DNA of 64,000 nucleotides from Azospirillum endophyticum (GCF_016595245.1 NZ_JAENHM010000060.1:186001-250000), one strand, 5' to 3'. Counted from the first letter of the stretch, positions 16,428 to 25,250 are shown. Program-made: numbers and translations. The notes: generated from the letters alone by a model not told the origin.

Positions 16428-17330
16428 ATGAGCAACACCAGCGGCCCCAAGATCGGCGGACCCTTCGTCGCGATCGTCACCCCCTTCGACGACGACGAGC
16501 GCGTCGAAATCGCAGCGCTGCGACGGCAGGTGAAGCGGCAGGCGTCCGCCGGCAACGGCGTCTTCTGCGCCGGTACCAACGGCGAATTCTACGCCCTGTC
16601 CTTCGACGAGAAGCTGGCGGTGGCGGAGACCTGCGTCGAGGCCGCCGCCGGCAAGGTGCCGGTGCTGGCCCATATCGGCGAGATCTCCACCCACCAGACC
16701 ATCGCGCTGGGCAAGGCGGTCGAGAAGCTGGGCGTCAAGGCGGTCTCCGCCATCACCCCGTCCTTCATCGCCTGTTCCCAGGCCGAACTGGTGGAGCATT
16801 ACCGCCGCGTCGCCGACGCGCTGACGGTTCCGGTCTATCTCTACAACATCCCCGCCCGCACCGGGAACACGCTGGAGCCGGAGACCGCCCGCATCCTGGC
16901 CGACCACCCGAACATCATCGGCATCAAGGACAGCGCCGGCTCGCAGGAGAGCCTGGACGGCTTCCTCGCCGTCGCGCGCGGCCGTGACGATTTCGACGTG
17001 CTGGTCGGCCCGGATTCGCTGGTGCTGCACGGCCTGCGCAACGGTGCCGCCGGCTGCATCTCCGGCCTCGGCAACATCGCGCCGGTGACGCTCAACGGCA
17101 TCCACGCCGCCTTCGTGGCCGGCGACGCCGCCGCGGCCGAGGCGCACCAGTCCCATTTCAGCACGCTCCGCAAGGAGCTCTACGCGCTGGGCTTCCCGCC
17201 GGCGATGGTCAAGCGCGCGCTCCGCAGCGCCATGCCGGAGGTCGGATTCAGCCGCGCCCCGGTGCTGATCGCCGACGAGGTCGACGCCCAGGTCAAGGCC
17301 ATCGCGGCCCGCTATGCCGAAGCGGTGTGA
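16428..17330 (+). CDS. Dihydrodipicolinate synthase / N-acetylneuraminate lyase family protein (likely a 2-keto acid aldolase or dehydratase)
   Basis: The 300-residue class I aldolase-type TIM barrel has CAGTNGEFYAL (GTNGE pyruvate-binding loop), YNIPARTG with Tyr139 and GIKDSAGS with the Schiff-base Lys167. These residues define the superfamily that includes DapA, NanA, KDG aldolase and KDG dehydratase. Which reaction applies cannot be read from the sequence. Its place in an acid-sugar operon argues against lysine synthesis and for cleavage or dehydration of a 2-keto-3-deoxy acid. AAAGGTCAAAG precedes the start. Confidence 0.87.
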   Translation: MSNTSGPKIGGPFVAIVTPFDDDERVEIAALRRQVKRQASAGNGVFCAGTNGEFYALSFDEKLAVAETCVEAAAGKVPVLAHIGEISTHQTIALGKAVEKLGVKAVSAITPSFIACSQAELVEHYRRVADALTVPVYLYNIPARTGNTLEPETARILADHPNIIGIKDSAGSQESLDGFLAVARGRDDFDVLVGPDSLVLHGLRNGAAGCISGLGNIAPVTLNGIHAAFVAGDAAAAEAHQSHFSTLRKELYALGFPPAMVKRALRSAMPEVGFSRAPVLIADEVDAQVKAIAARYAEAV

Positions 17331-17446
17331 CGCTGTTCCACGCCGCATGGCGCCGTGACGATACAAGGCCGGCGCCAAATCCCCGAACAACACCGCCCTG
17401 AACAACACTGAAGGCGGATCCATCCGCCCGTTAGGGAGACCCGTCC

Positions 17447-18862
17447 ATGAACCATTTCACCAGTGGAGAAAGTGCGCTCATCCTGGGGATCGTCGTCCTC
17501 TACATCCTCTTCACCTCCTGGCTGACGATCCGGCTGCGCAGCCGCAACAACGGCGAGTTCATGAACGCCGCGCGGTCGATGCCGGCGGCGGTCGTCGGCG
17601 TGCTGCTGATGTCCGAATTCATCGGCGCCAAGTCCACCGTCGGCACCGCGCAGGAGGCCTTCAGCTCCGGCATGGCGTCGGCCTGGTCGGTGCTCGGCGC
17701 CTCGATCGGCTTCCTGCTGTTCGGCCTGTTCTTCGCCAAGCGCATCTACGGCTCGGGCGAATACACCATCTCCGCCGCCATCGCGAAGTATTACGGCACC
17801 TCCACCATGCGGACGGTGTCGATCATCATGATGTATGCGCTGCTGCTGGTGAATGTCGGCAATTACATCAGCGGTGCCGCGGCGCTGTCCACGGTGATGA
17901 ACCTCAACCTGACCTGGGCGATGGTCATCATCGCGGTGGTCAGCACCTTCTACTACGTGTTCGGCGGGCTGAAGGGCATCGCCTACGTCACCGTCCTGCA
18001 CAGCGCCATCAAGCTCATCGGCATCGCCCTGCTGCTGGGCACCGCCCTGTCGCTCAGCGGCGGCATCGGCCCGATGGTCGAGAAGCTGCCGGCCCACTAC
18101 TTCACCATCGACGGCACCATCGGCCTGCCGACGATCTTCGCCTGGGTCATCGGCACCGTCGGCGCCATCTTCTCCACCCAATTCGTCATCCAGGCGATCT
18201 CGTCCAACCGCAGCGCCGGCGAAGCCCAGCGCTCCGCCTTCTACGCCGCCATCTTCTGCCTGCCGCTCGGCATCATGCTGGCGCTGATCGGCGTCACCGC
18301 CCATTACCTCCATCCCGACATGAAGAGCCTCTACGCGCTGCCGGTGTTCCTCGACGCCATGCATCCGCTGATGGCCGCCGTCGTCACCACCTCGCTCGTC
18401 GCCTCGGTCTTCGTCAGCGTCAGCACCGTGGCGCTCGCCATCGCCTCGCTGGCGGTGCGTGACTTCTACGTGCCGTGGAAGAAGCCGACGCCGGAACAGG
18501 AATTCCGCACCACCCGCATCCTGTCGCTGATCATCGGCTTCCTGCCGCTGATCTTCGTCTTCTTCGTGCCGGAAATCCTGAAGCTGTCCTTCTTCACCCG
18601 GGCGCTGCGCCTGTCGATCACGGTCGTCGCGATGATCGGCTTCTTCCTGCCGCTGTTCGCCAGCAACCTCGGCGCCACGCTGGGCCTGCTGGGCGCCACC
18701 GTCAGCACCACCGTCTGGTACGTGATGGGCAACCCCTACGGCATCGACAACATGTATGTCGCCCTGCTGACGCCGATGCTGGTGATGGCGGTGGAGCGGC
18801 TGGTCCGCGGCCGCAGCGCCCCGGCGATGGTCGCAGCCCCTCCGCAAGCCGACGCACGATGA
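17447..18862 (+). CDS. Sodium:solute symporter (SSS) family transporter
   Basis: The 471-residue inner-membrane carrier has about 13 hydrophobic helices. SSS-type features are a mobile first helix followed by RSRNNGEFMNAARSMPA, the unwound-helix region LLMSEFIGAKSTVGTAQEAF (about residue 55), and YYVFGGLKGIAYVTVLHSAIKL, which resembles the SSS glycine signature. GGGAG precedes ATG 17447. It lies between the aldolase-family gene and the BNR gene, so it most likely brings in the substrate of the locus with Na+. The C-terminus is a short Ala/Pro tail. Confidence 0.88.
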   Translation: MNHFTSGESALILGIVVLYILFTSWLTIRLRSRNNGEFMNAARSMPAAVVGVLLMSEFIGAKSTVGTAQEAFSSGMASAWSVLGASIGFLLFGLFFAKRIYGSGEYTISAAIAKYYGTSTMRTVSIIMMYALLLVNVGNYISGAAALSTVMNLNLTWAMVIIAVVSTFYYVFGGLKGIAYVTVLHSAIKLIGIALLLGTALSLSGGIGPMVEKLPAHYFTIDGTIGLPTIFAWVIGTVGAIFSTQFVIQAISSNRSAGEAQRSAFYAAIFCLPLGIMLALIGVTAHYLHPDMKSLYALPVFLDAMHPLMAAVVTTSLVASVFVSVSTVALAIASLAVRDFYVPWKKPTPEQEFRTTRILSLIIGFLPLIFVFFVPEILKLSFFTRALRLSITVVAMIGFFLPLFASNLGATLGLLGATVSTTVWYVMGNPYGIDNMYVALLTPMLVMAVERLVRGRSAPAMVAAPPQADAR

Positions 18863-18899
18863 CGCTCCGCCCCCCTGCCCCAGTTTTCATGTGACCGCC

Positions 18900-20129
18900 A
18901 TGACCACATCCTCGACCATCACATCCTCCCGCCTGCCCTCCACCACCGACCGCGGGCGCATCGCGCCCACGGAAGGAGACACCGGGCGCCGCGATTCCTA
19001 TCTGCCGTCGCCCTGCGTGCAGAACCACGCCGCCAACATCGCCGTGCTCGGCAACGGCGATCTCGGCTGCGTCTGGTTCGGCGGCACCCAGGAAGGCATT
19101 CCCGACATCTCGATCTACTTCTCGCGGCTGGCCAAAGGCAGCGAGCGCTGGACCGACCCGGTCAAGCTGTCGGACGACCCGACCCGCTCGGAACAGAATC
19201 CGGTGCTGTTCCCCGCGCCGGACGGCACGCTGTGGCTGTTCTACACCGCGCAAATCTCCGGCAACCAGGACACCGCCGTCGTCCGCTGCCGCAACTCCGC
19301 CGACCATGGGCACAGCTGGGGTCCGATCCGCACCCTGTTCGAAGGGACGAATGGCGACGGCATCTTCATCCGCCAGCCGGTGGTGGTGCTGCCGAACGGC
19401 GACTGGCTGCTGCCGACCTTCCTCTGCCACGGCACGCCGGGCGAGAAATGGGTGGGCGACAACGACACCAGCGCGGTGCGCATCTCCAGCGACCGCGGCG
19501 AAAGCTGGACCGAGCATGCGGTGCCGGGCAGCGTCGGCTGCGTCCACATGAGCGTGGTTCCCCTGCGCAACGGCACGCTGGCCGCCTTCTACCGCAGCCG
19601 CTGGGCCGACCATGTCTATCGCAGCGTCTCCACCGACAATGGCCGGACGTGGAGCGCGCCCGTTCCGACCGAGCTGCCCAACAACAACTCCTCCATCCAG
19701 GTGACGGCGCTGGCCGACGGCCGGCTCGCCATCGTCTTCAACGAATCCAGTGCGGAAAACGCCACCGAGCGCCGCGCCTCGCTCTATGACGAGATCGAGG
19801 ACGATGTTCCGGCCGGCGGCGCTGCCGCGGCGGTCGCCGCCCCTCCGGCGCAGGCGCCGGCCCGCAAGGCTTTCTGGGGCGCGCCCCGCGCGCCGCTGAC
19901 GCTGGCCCTGTCGGAGGATGGCGGGGTGACCTGGCCACTGCGCCGGAACCTGGAGGTCGGCGACGGCTACTGCATGACCAACAATTCCAAGGACAGCCTG
20001 AACCGGGAATTCTCCTATCCGTCGGTCACCCAGACGGCGGATGGCGACCTGCATGTCGCCTTCACCTATTTCCGGCAGGCCATCAAATACAGCCGCGTCT
20101 CGCCCGACTGGGTGGGCGGCGGCCGCTGA
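18900..20129 (+). CDS. Asp-box (BNR_2) protein, sialidase-like fold, cytoplasmic
   Basis: The 409-residue product has four Asp boxes (SxDxGxxW): SADHGHSWGP, SSDRGESWTE, STDNGRTWSA and SEDGGVTWPL, spaced as in a six-bladed propeller. The first blade reads NIAVLGNGDLGCVWFGGTQEG, typical of the BNR_2 group. The RIP motif of true GH33 sialidases is not visible and there is no signal peptide, so it probably acts inside the cell on an imported compound. A low-complexity Ala/Pro insert (about residues 302-324) separates the last blade. Annotating it as a sialidase would overstate the evidence. GTG 18891 is an alternative start; neither has a clear ribosome site. Confidence 0.8.
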   Translation: MTTSSTITSSRLPSTTDRGRIAPTEGDTGRRDSYLPSPCVQNHAANIAVLGNGDLGCVWFGGTQEGIPDISIYFSRLAKGSERWTDPVKLSDDPTRSEQNPVLFPAPDGTLWLFYTAQISGNQDTAVVRCRNSADHGHSWGPIRTLFEGTNGDGIFIRQPVVVLPNGDWLLPTFLCHGTPGEKWVGDNDTSAVRISSDRGESWTEHAVPGSVGCVHMSVVPLRNGTLAAFYRSRWADHVYRSVSTDNGRTWSAPVPTELPNNNSSIQVTALADGRLAIVFNESSAENATERRASLYDEIEDDVPAGGAAAAVAAPPAQAPARKAFWGAPRAPLTLALSEDGGVTWPLRRNLEVGDGYCMTNNSKDSLNREFSYPSVTQTADGDLHVAFTYFRQAIKYSRVSPDWVGGGR

Positions 20130-20195
20130 CCGGCGATGGGGGCGTCAGCCGGCGTCCCCGCCCGCTCTATTCCTCATTTTCCGGGGACTTGTCCC

Positions 20196-20960
20196 ATGAC
20201 CATGACCGCCGAGGCCGTTCGTGAGGCCGCTGCGGCGCTGCTCGCCGCACGCCGCGACAACCGCCCGCTCGAAGCGCTGCCCCCCGCGGCGACGCCCGCC
20301 GACAAGGCCGGCGCCTACGCCATCCAGACGGAAGTCGCCCGCCGCATCGGCCCCGTCACCGCCTGGAAGGTCGGCGCCTCCGCTCCCGACGCCGAGCCGT
20401 CCAGCGCCCCCATCCATGCCGAGACGCTGTTCTTCGAGACCGGGACGCTGCCGGCCAGCATGTTCCGCGTCATCGGAATCGAGGCGGAGATCGCCTACCG
20501 CCTGAAGAGCGACCTGCCGGCCCGTGACGAACCGTGGACGCGGGAGGAGGTGCTGGACGCCATCGGCTCCGTCCATCCGGCCTTCGAGATCTGCGATACC
20601 CGCTTCGCCGGATACGGCTCGCAGGGTCCGCTCGCCTCGCTGGCCGATCAGGCCAATCACGGAGCGCTGATCGTCGGTCCGGCTGCTGCCGACTGGCGCC
20701 GCATCGATCCGGTGAGCCAGCCCCTGACGTTGGACATCGACGGCGAGCGCAGGATCGAGGTGGTGGGCGGCAACAAGGCCGGCGACCCGATCCGCCTGCT
20801 GGCGTGGCTCGCCAATGTCGGTGCCCGGCCGTTCGGCGGGCTGCATGCCGGGGACACGGTGACCACCGGGTCCTGCACCGGCACCCTCTTCATCAAGCCC
20901 GGAAGCCGCGCCGTCGCCGACTTCCCCGGCCTCGGCCGCATCGCGCTGACCGTGGCCTGA
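20196..20960 (+). CDS. 2-keto-4-pentenoate hydratase / fumarylacetoacetate hydrolase family protein
   Basis: The 254-residue product is MhpD-like. It has AWKVGASAPDAE (about residue 58), the metal-ligand region IGIEAEIAYRLKSDLPAR (Glu-x-Glu type), VHPAFEICDTRF, LADQANHGALIVG and the closing GDTVTTGSCTGTLFIKPG. Relatives hydrate 2-hydroxypenta-2,4-dienoate or decarboxylate oxo acids with Mg2+. It follows the BNR gene and precedes the SDR gene by 15 bases. In this operon it may process a 2-keto-3-deoxy or enol acid; the exact substrate is unknown. Confidence 0.82.
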   Translation: MTMTAEAVREAAAALLAARRDNRPLEALPPAATPADKAGAYAIQTEVARRIGPVTAWKVGASAPDAEPSSAPIHAETLFFETGTLPASMFRVIGIEAEIAYRLKSDLPARDEPWTREEVLDAIGSVHPAFEICDTRFAGYGSQGPLASLADQANHGALIVGPAAADWRRIDPVSQPLTLDIDGERRIEVVGGNKAGDPIRLLAWLANVGARPFGGLHAGDTVTTGSCTGTLFIKPGSRAVADFPGLGRIALTVA

Positions 20961-20975
20961 CGGAGGATCGCCGAG

Positions 20976-21680
20976 ATGAACACGGATCTGCGGCAACGGC
21001 GCGCCCTGGTGACCGGTGTCAGTTCGGGCATCGGCGCCGCCATCGCCGAGCGGCTGTTGCAGGAGGGCTGGCTGGTCGAGGGGATGAGCCGGTCGGCCCC
21101 CGCCATCGCCCACCCGCATCTGCGCTTCACGGCCGCCGACCTGATGGCACCGGCCTCCCTGGCCGATGCCCTTGCCGGACTGCCGCCGGTCGATGCGCTG
21201 GTCCATGCCGCCGGTGTCATGCGCGTCGGCAAGCTCGGCGAGCTGGCCGGGGAGGACGCAAAAGCGATGTGGCGCCTGCATGTCGAGGCCGCGACGCAGC
21301 TTGTCGAGCATGTGGTTCCGCGGATGCCGGAAGGCAGCGCAAACGGTGGCCGCGTCGTCCTGATCGGCAGCCGCACCGCCCAGGGCGCCGCCGGCCGCGG
21401 CCAGTATGCGGCGACCAAGGCGGCGATGGTCGGCCTCGCCCGTTCCTGGGCGCTCGAACTGGCGCCGCGCGGCATCACGGTGAATGTGGTGGCGCCGGGA
21501 GCGACCGATACCCCGATGCTGAAGGACCCGAACCGCACCGGCCTGCCGCCGAAGCTCCCGCCGATCGGCCGCTTCGTCAAGCCGGAGGAGGTTGCGGCGC
21601 TGACCGCCTTCCTGCTGTCGGACTCCGCCGCCGCCATCACCGGGCAGCAGATCCTGGTCTGCGGCGGAGCCTCGCTCTAG
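20976..21680 (+). CDS. SDR-family oxidoreductase (last gene of the acid-sugar locus)
   Basis: A classical short-chain dehydrogenase of 234 residues: ALVTGVSSGIGAAIAERL (NAD(P)-binding TGxxxGIG), LVHAAGVM, catalytic Ser in VVLIGSRTAQ, YAATKAAMVGLARSWALEL (YxxxK) and the end ITGQQILVCGG. GGAGG lies ahead of the start. It is co-directional with the preceding genes and likely oxidises a hydroxyl of the imported sugar acid, an inference from context. Confidence 0.85.
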   Translation: MNTDLRQRRALVTGVSSGIGAAIAERLLQEGWLVEGMSRSAPAIAHPHLRFTAADLMAPASLADALAGLPPVDALVHAAGVMRVGKLGELAGEDAKAMWRLHVEAATQLVEHVVPRMPEGSANGGRVVLIGSRTAQGAAGRGQYAATKAAMVGLARSWALELAPRGITVNVVAPGATDTPMLKDPNRTGLPPKLPPIGRFVKPEEVAALTAFLLSDSAAAITGQQILVCGGASL

Positions 21681-21695
21681 CCGGATCCAGCCATG

Positions 21696-22166
21696 TCACG
21701 TCTTCGGCAAGCTGTGCGGACAGCCCGCGGTCCGATCCCGCTCGCCGGTATAACGGGTGAGCATATGCGCACCCGCCTTGCCGATGAAGGTGGCGGTATA
21801 AATAAGCGGCTCGGCGTCGCTGTCGTTGTGCTGCTGGTGAAGCTTGCCCGGCGCTATCTCCACCACGACCCCGGGCTTGAGCACGACGTCGGGCTTGCCG
21901 TCGATCGACAGACGGCCGCTTCCACTCACCACCTCCATCATCTCGTCGATGTCGTGCTTGTGACGATGGGCGTCGGAGCCGGGCGGAACCGTCAGTTTCT
22001 CCACCATGCGCAGCGTTCCGGGCAAGCCCGGAACTGGCGCCGGAGGCAGCAGGACGGTGCAGCTCACTGCCATCGGCTTCGAGGGGGTATCCGCACCCGC
22101 TGCAGCCGCGGGCATTGCTGCCGACAACAGGATAAGGCCGGCACCGGACAACACGCGGAACTTCAT
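21696..22166 (-). CDS. Exported cupin-domain protein
   Basis: The 156-residue product has a signal peptide (LSGAGLILLSAAMPAAAAGA) and one cupin barrel with metal-binding motif 1 at SDAHRHKHDIDEMMEVVSG and motif 2 near VEIAPGKLHQQHN. ATG 22166 gives a clean signal peptide. Small periplasmic cupins of this kind bind metals or act as dioxygenases or sugar-binding domains; the sequence does not tell which. It is convergent with the SDR gene (15 bases apart) and so probably not part of that operon. Confidence 0.75.
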   Translation of the reverse strand: MKFRVLSGAGLILLSAAMPAAAAGADTPSKPMAVSCTVLLPPAPVPGLPGTLRMVEKLTVPPGSDAHRHKHDIDEMMEVVSGSGRLSIDGKPDVVLKPGVVVEIAPGKLHQQHNDSDAEPLIYTATFIGKAGAHMLTRYTGERDRTAGCPHSLPKT

Positions 22167-22283
22167 CAAGGGTGCTTTCTGATCCGTGGAGCGTCGCAAG
22201 ATCGACGGCAACGCTGACACGAATGGTTGCACCACCGAACCGATCCTGTCAAAGGCGACCTGCCCCGATCCCCGGCATCGAAT

Positions 22284-23783
22284 CTAGGCCGCCCCGCTCC
22301 GCAGCACCGCCCCCAATCGCCGCAAACCCGGTTCGATCCGGTGGGTGGCGATGGAGGTGAAGCCGAGGCGGAAATACCGGCGCCCCTCGGCGGGGTCGAG
22401 GAAGAAGATGTCGCCGGCCTCGATCAGGACGCCCTGCTCGCGCGCTTTGCGGACGAGGTCGCGGCTGTCCAGGCCGGGCGGACCTTCGATCCAGAAGCTC
22501 TTGGCGCCGAAATCCCGGCGGAAGCGGAAGCCGGGCAGGCACTCGGGCAGCAGGTCGGCGATCCGCCCGGCCCGCTCCTCCAGCACGGCGGCGGTCCGGC
22601 GCAGATGCTGGCGGTAATGGCCGAGCTGGATGAAGGTGGCGAGGCTGCGCTGGTTGTTGGTCGGCGGGTGGCGCAGCATCAGACGGCGCAGGACGCGCAG
22701 CTCGTCGATCACCGGCTTGGGCGCCACGACGTAGCCGATGCGCAGGCCCGGCGCCAGGATCTTGGAGAAGCTGCCGGTGTAGATGACGCGGTCCGCCCGG
22801 TCGAGGCTCTTCAGGCAGGGCAGGTCGGCATCGCCCTCGACCGACAGGTCGGATTCGTAATCGTCCTCGACCAGCACGACATCGTGGCGGCAGGCGGACT
22901 CCAGCAATTCGCGCCGCCGCCCGACCGGCATGACCGCCGTGGTCGGGCATTGGTGCCCCACCGTCACGAAGGCGACCCGCCGCCCGGCGAACACCGCGTC
23001 GGGCACGACGCCGAAGCCGTCGCAGGTCAGAGGCCGCATGTCGGCGGTCGCCATGCCGACCATGTGGCGCATGTCGGGATAACCCGGATTCTCGATGCCG
23101 ACCGGCGTGTCGCGGCCCACCAGCAGCTGGACCAGCATCGACAGCGCATGCTGCGAGCCGATGGTGACGATGATCTCCCCTGGACCGGCGAAGATGCCGC
23201 GCCGGGGCAGCACCTTGTGGCGCAGTTGGTCGAGCAGGTCGGGATCGTCGTCGTCGATCATGTCGCGGGCCCAGCGGGTGATCTCCTGCACGCTGGAGGC
23301 CGCCTTGACGCTCTCCCGCCACGGGTTGGTGGGGAACAGGCTGGGATCGAACTGCCCGAACAGGAAGGGATAGGGATAGTCCATCCAGTCGCGCGGCTTG
23401 GTGATCTGCGGCAGCCGCGACGGCCGGATGGCGAAGCGCGCCGCCCAGCCGCCGGCCCTGTCCGCCGCGGCCTGGGCATCGCCATGTCGGGCATCCGCCG
23501 GCCCCGACGCCGGCCGGTCGTCCGATGACGCGACGAAGCAGCCGCTGCGCTCGCGCGAGACCAGCAGGCCGTCGTCGATCAGGGTCTGGTAGGCGGCGTT
23601 GACGGTGTTGCGCGAAATGCCCAACGCCTCGGCGAGGCTGCGGCTCGACGGGACCCGCATGTCGGGCGCCAGCAGGCCGGTCTCGATGGCTTCCGCGACG
23701 ATGCCGCGGACACGCGCGCTCAACCCCTGCGGGTCGCGCTCCATCGTGCCGAAAAGAAGCCGCCAGGCGGTGTCGATCTGCAT
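22284..23783 (-). CDS. tauR: MocR/GntR-type regulator with aminotransferase domain, probable TauR
   Basis: The 499-residue product has a GntR winged helix (about residues 20-85: MRVPSSRSLAEALGISRNTV, SRERSGCFVAS) fused to a fold-type I aminotransferase domain. The PLP site appears as LVEDDYESDLSV (Asp/Tyr) and IYTGSFSKILAPGLRIGYVV, with the Schiff-base Lys in SFSK. Such regulators sense PLP and an amino compound. TauR, the taurine activator, is of this type. It is divergent from tauABC-tpa across a 292-bp gap with repeated CTGGACC motifs, which supports the assignment. ATG 23783 follows AGGAGAAGAAGGA. Confidence 0.85.
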   Translation of the reverse strand: MQIDTAWRLLFGTMERDPQGLSARVRGIVAEAIETGLLAPDMRVPSSRSLAEALGISRNTVNAAYQTLIDDGLLVSRERSGCFVASSDDRPASGPADARHGDAQAAADRAGGWAARFAIRPSRLPQITKPRDWMDYPYPFLFGQFDPSLFPTNPWRESVKAASSVQEITRWARDMIDDDDPDLLDQLRHKVLPRRGIFAGPGEIIVTIGSQHALSMLVQLLVGRDTPVGIENPGYPDMRHMVGMATADMRPLTCDGFGVVPDAVFAGRRVAFVTVGHQCPTTAVMPVGRRRELLESACRHDVVLVEDDYESDLSVEGDADLPCLKSLDRADRVIYTGSFSKILAPGLRIGYVVAPKPVIDELRVLRRLMLRHPPTNNQRSLATFIQLGHYRQHLRRTAAVLEERAGRIADLLPECLPGFRFRRDFGAKSFWIEGPPGLDSRDLVRKAREQGVLIEAGDIFFLDPAEGRRYFRLGFTSIATHRIEPGLRRLGAVLRSGAA

Positions 23784-23969
23784 GGTGCAACCGTCCTTCT
23801 TCTCCTGGCCATCGCGTGATGCCTGCCTGCCCCGGTATGCGGAATAGCAAGAAGGGTGCCGGCCGGCGGAGGCCCGAAACCCCGGCGGCATGACGGGTGC
23901 GGCGATGAACGGGCGGGCGTTTGCCCAAAGGGGCGCCACATGGCGCGGGATGCGGCAGCGCAACGGACG

Positions 23970-24036
23970 CTGGACCAGTGCCCGCCGCAAACCGGGGGGA
24001 TCTGGACCTTTCGGCGGGAGACGAGGACGGGTCCAA
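23970..24036. promoter_or_regulatory. Putative TauR binding sites (CTGGACC repeats)
   Basis: CTGGACCAGT starts at 23970 and CTGGACCTTT at 24002, direct repeats 32 bp apart (three helical turns), with an inverted GGTCCAA at 24030-24036. From memory, the TauR motif described in Rhodobacter is CTGGACYTAA, which these resemble. They lie 40-105 bases before tauA, as expected for an activator. Confidence 0.5.
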
Positions 24037-24075
24037 TGGCCGCATCGGATCGATCGGCCTGGACGGAGACCCGCC

Positions 24076-25083
24076 ATGACCTTCAGCAAGACCCTGCTCG
24101 CCACCGCCTTCGTCGCCATCGGCGCGCTGTTCGGCACCGCCGCCCCGGCCGTTGCCGCGGAGAAGACCGTCACCTTCGCCTATCAGGACATGATGACCCC
24201 CATCCGCGTCCTGATGGAAAGCGGGGATCTCGAGAAGAAGACCGGCTATGCCGTGAAGTGGGTCAAGTTCGGCGGCGGCGGCGATGTCATCCGCGCCATG
24301 TCGTCGGGCAACGTCGACATCGGCGAGGCCGGATCCTCCCCCATCGCCGCAGCGGCCTCGCAGGGGCTTCCCATCACGCTGTTCTGGATCCTCGACGACA
24401 TCGCCAACGCCGAACAGCTGGTCGTCCGCAACGGCAGCGGCATCAAGTCCATCGCCGACCTGAAGGGCAAGACGGTCGCGGTTCCCTTCGTCTCCACCTC
24501 CCACTACCAGCTGATGTACGCGCTGCAGGAGGCCGGGCTGTCGGGCAAGGACGTCAAGCTATTGAACATGCGCCCGCCGGAGATCGCCGCGGCGTGGGAG
24601 CGCGGCGACATCGACGCCACCTTCATCTGGGCGCCGGTCCTGACCACGGCGAAGAAAAACGGTACCGTCATCGCCAGCGCCGGCGATTTCGCCAAGAAGG
24701 GCAAGGCGACCTTCGACGGCATCATCGCCACCAAGGCCTTCATGGCCGCCAACCCCGACTTCATGACGACCTTCGTGAAGCTGCTGGCCGCCGCCGACGC
24801 CGATTACGCCAAGACCGGCGACGGCTGGACCGCGACGTCGCCGCAAGCCGCCGCCATCGCCAAATGGACGGGCGCCGCCCCGGCCGACGTGCCGGACGGT
24901 CTGGCCGCCTACCGCTTCCCGACCCTGGAGGAGCAGGCGTCCAAGGAGTGGCTGGGCGGTGGCGCCGCCGAAGCGCTGAAATCGACCGCCGAGTTCCTGA
25001 AGAGCCAGGGCCGCGTCACCGAACTGGCCCCCGATTACGGCCCCTTCGTCACCGCCGACGTGGTCAAGGCTGCGGCCAAGTAA
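24076..25083 (+). CDS. tauA: Taurine ABC transporter substrate-binding protein
   Basis: The 335-residue periplasmic protein has signal peptide LLATAFVAIGALFGTAAPAVA. TauA signatures are VTFAYQDMMTPIRV, IGEAGSSPIAAAASQGLPI, VAVPFVSTSHYQLMYALQEAGL, PPEIAAAWERGDIDATFIWAP and a C-terminal helical domain. In TauA the pocket contacts the sulfonate and amino groups. GGAG is seven bases before ATG 24076. A strong inverted repeat separates it from tauB. The downstream aminotransferase and reductase genes point to taurine as the physiological ligand. Confidence 0.88.
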   Translation: MTFSKTLLATAFVAIGALFGTAAPAVAAEKTVTFAYQDMMTPIRVLMESGDLEKKTGYAVKWVKFGGGGDVIRAMSSGNVDIGEAGSSPIAAAASQGLPITLFWILDDIANAEQLVVRNGSGIKSIADLKGKTVAVPFVSTSHYQLMYALQEAGLSGKDVKLLNMRPPEIAAAWERGDIDATFIWAPVLTTAKKNGTVIASAGDFAKKGKATFDGIIATKAFMAANPDFMTTFVKLLAAADADYAKTGDGWTATSPQAAAIAKWTGAAPADVPDGLAAYRFPTLEEQASKEWLGGGAAEALKSTAEFLKSQGRVTELAPDYGPFVTADVVKAAAK

Positions 25084-25128
25084 TTGGGCAGTTCCAGGGT
25101 AATCGCATTCGAGGTTTATTCTAGGCCA

Positions 25129-25250
25129 AAGCCCCTCTCCCCCTGCGGGAGAGGGGTTGGGGTGAGGGGTTGCAAATCCAATACTTCCGACGGCTTTCAG
25201 CCGTCTTCCCCCTCATCCCAACCCTTCTCCCGCAGGGGGAGAAGGGCTTC
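25129..25250. repeat. Palindromic intergenic element between tauA and tauB
   Basis: Two arms of about 38 bp (25131-25170 and 25209-25248) are imperfect reverse complements. Each arm itself contains a hairpin built on CTCCCCCTGCGGGAG or its mirror. A small GACGGCT-TTC-AGCCGTC hairpin sits between them (25189-25206). AATCGCATT at 25101-25109 also occurs at the ends of the element at 28640-28809. It is a REP/BIME-like repeat placed in the gap between binding protein and ATPase. Confidence 0.85.

Noticed and set aside
18900..20129. Sialic acid utilisation locus (sialidase plus N-acetylneuraminate lyase plus NanR-like regulator)
   Set aside because: The BNR protein is not exported and lacks the RIP motif. 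No NanK, NanE or NagAB genes are present, while DUF1537 kinase and PdxA2 point to acid sugars.
25129..25250. CRISPR array or IS element in the GC-rich repeat region
   Set aside because: There are no regularly spaced direct repeats with spacers and no transposase; the structure is palindromic and non-coding.
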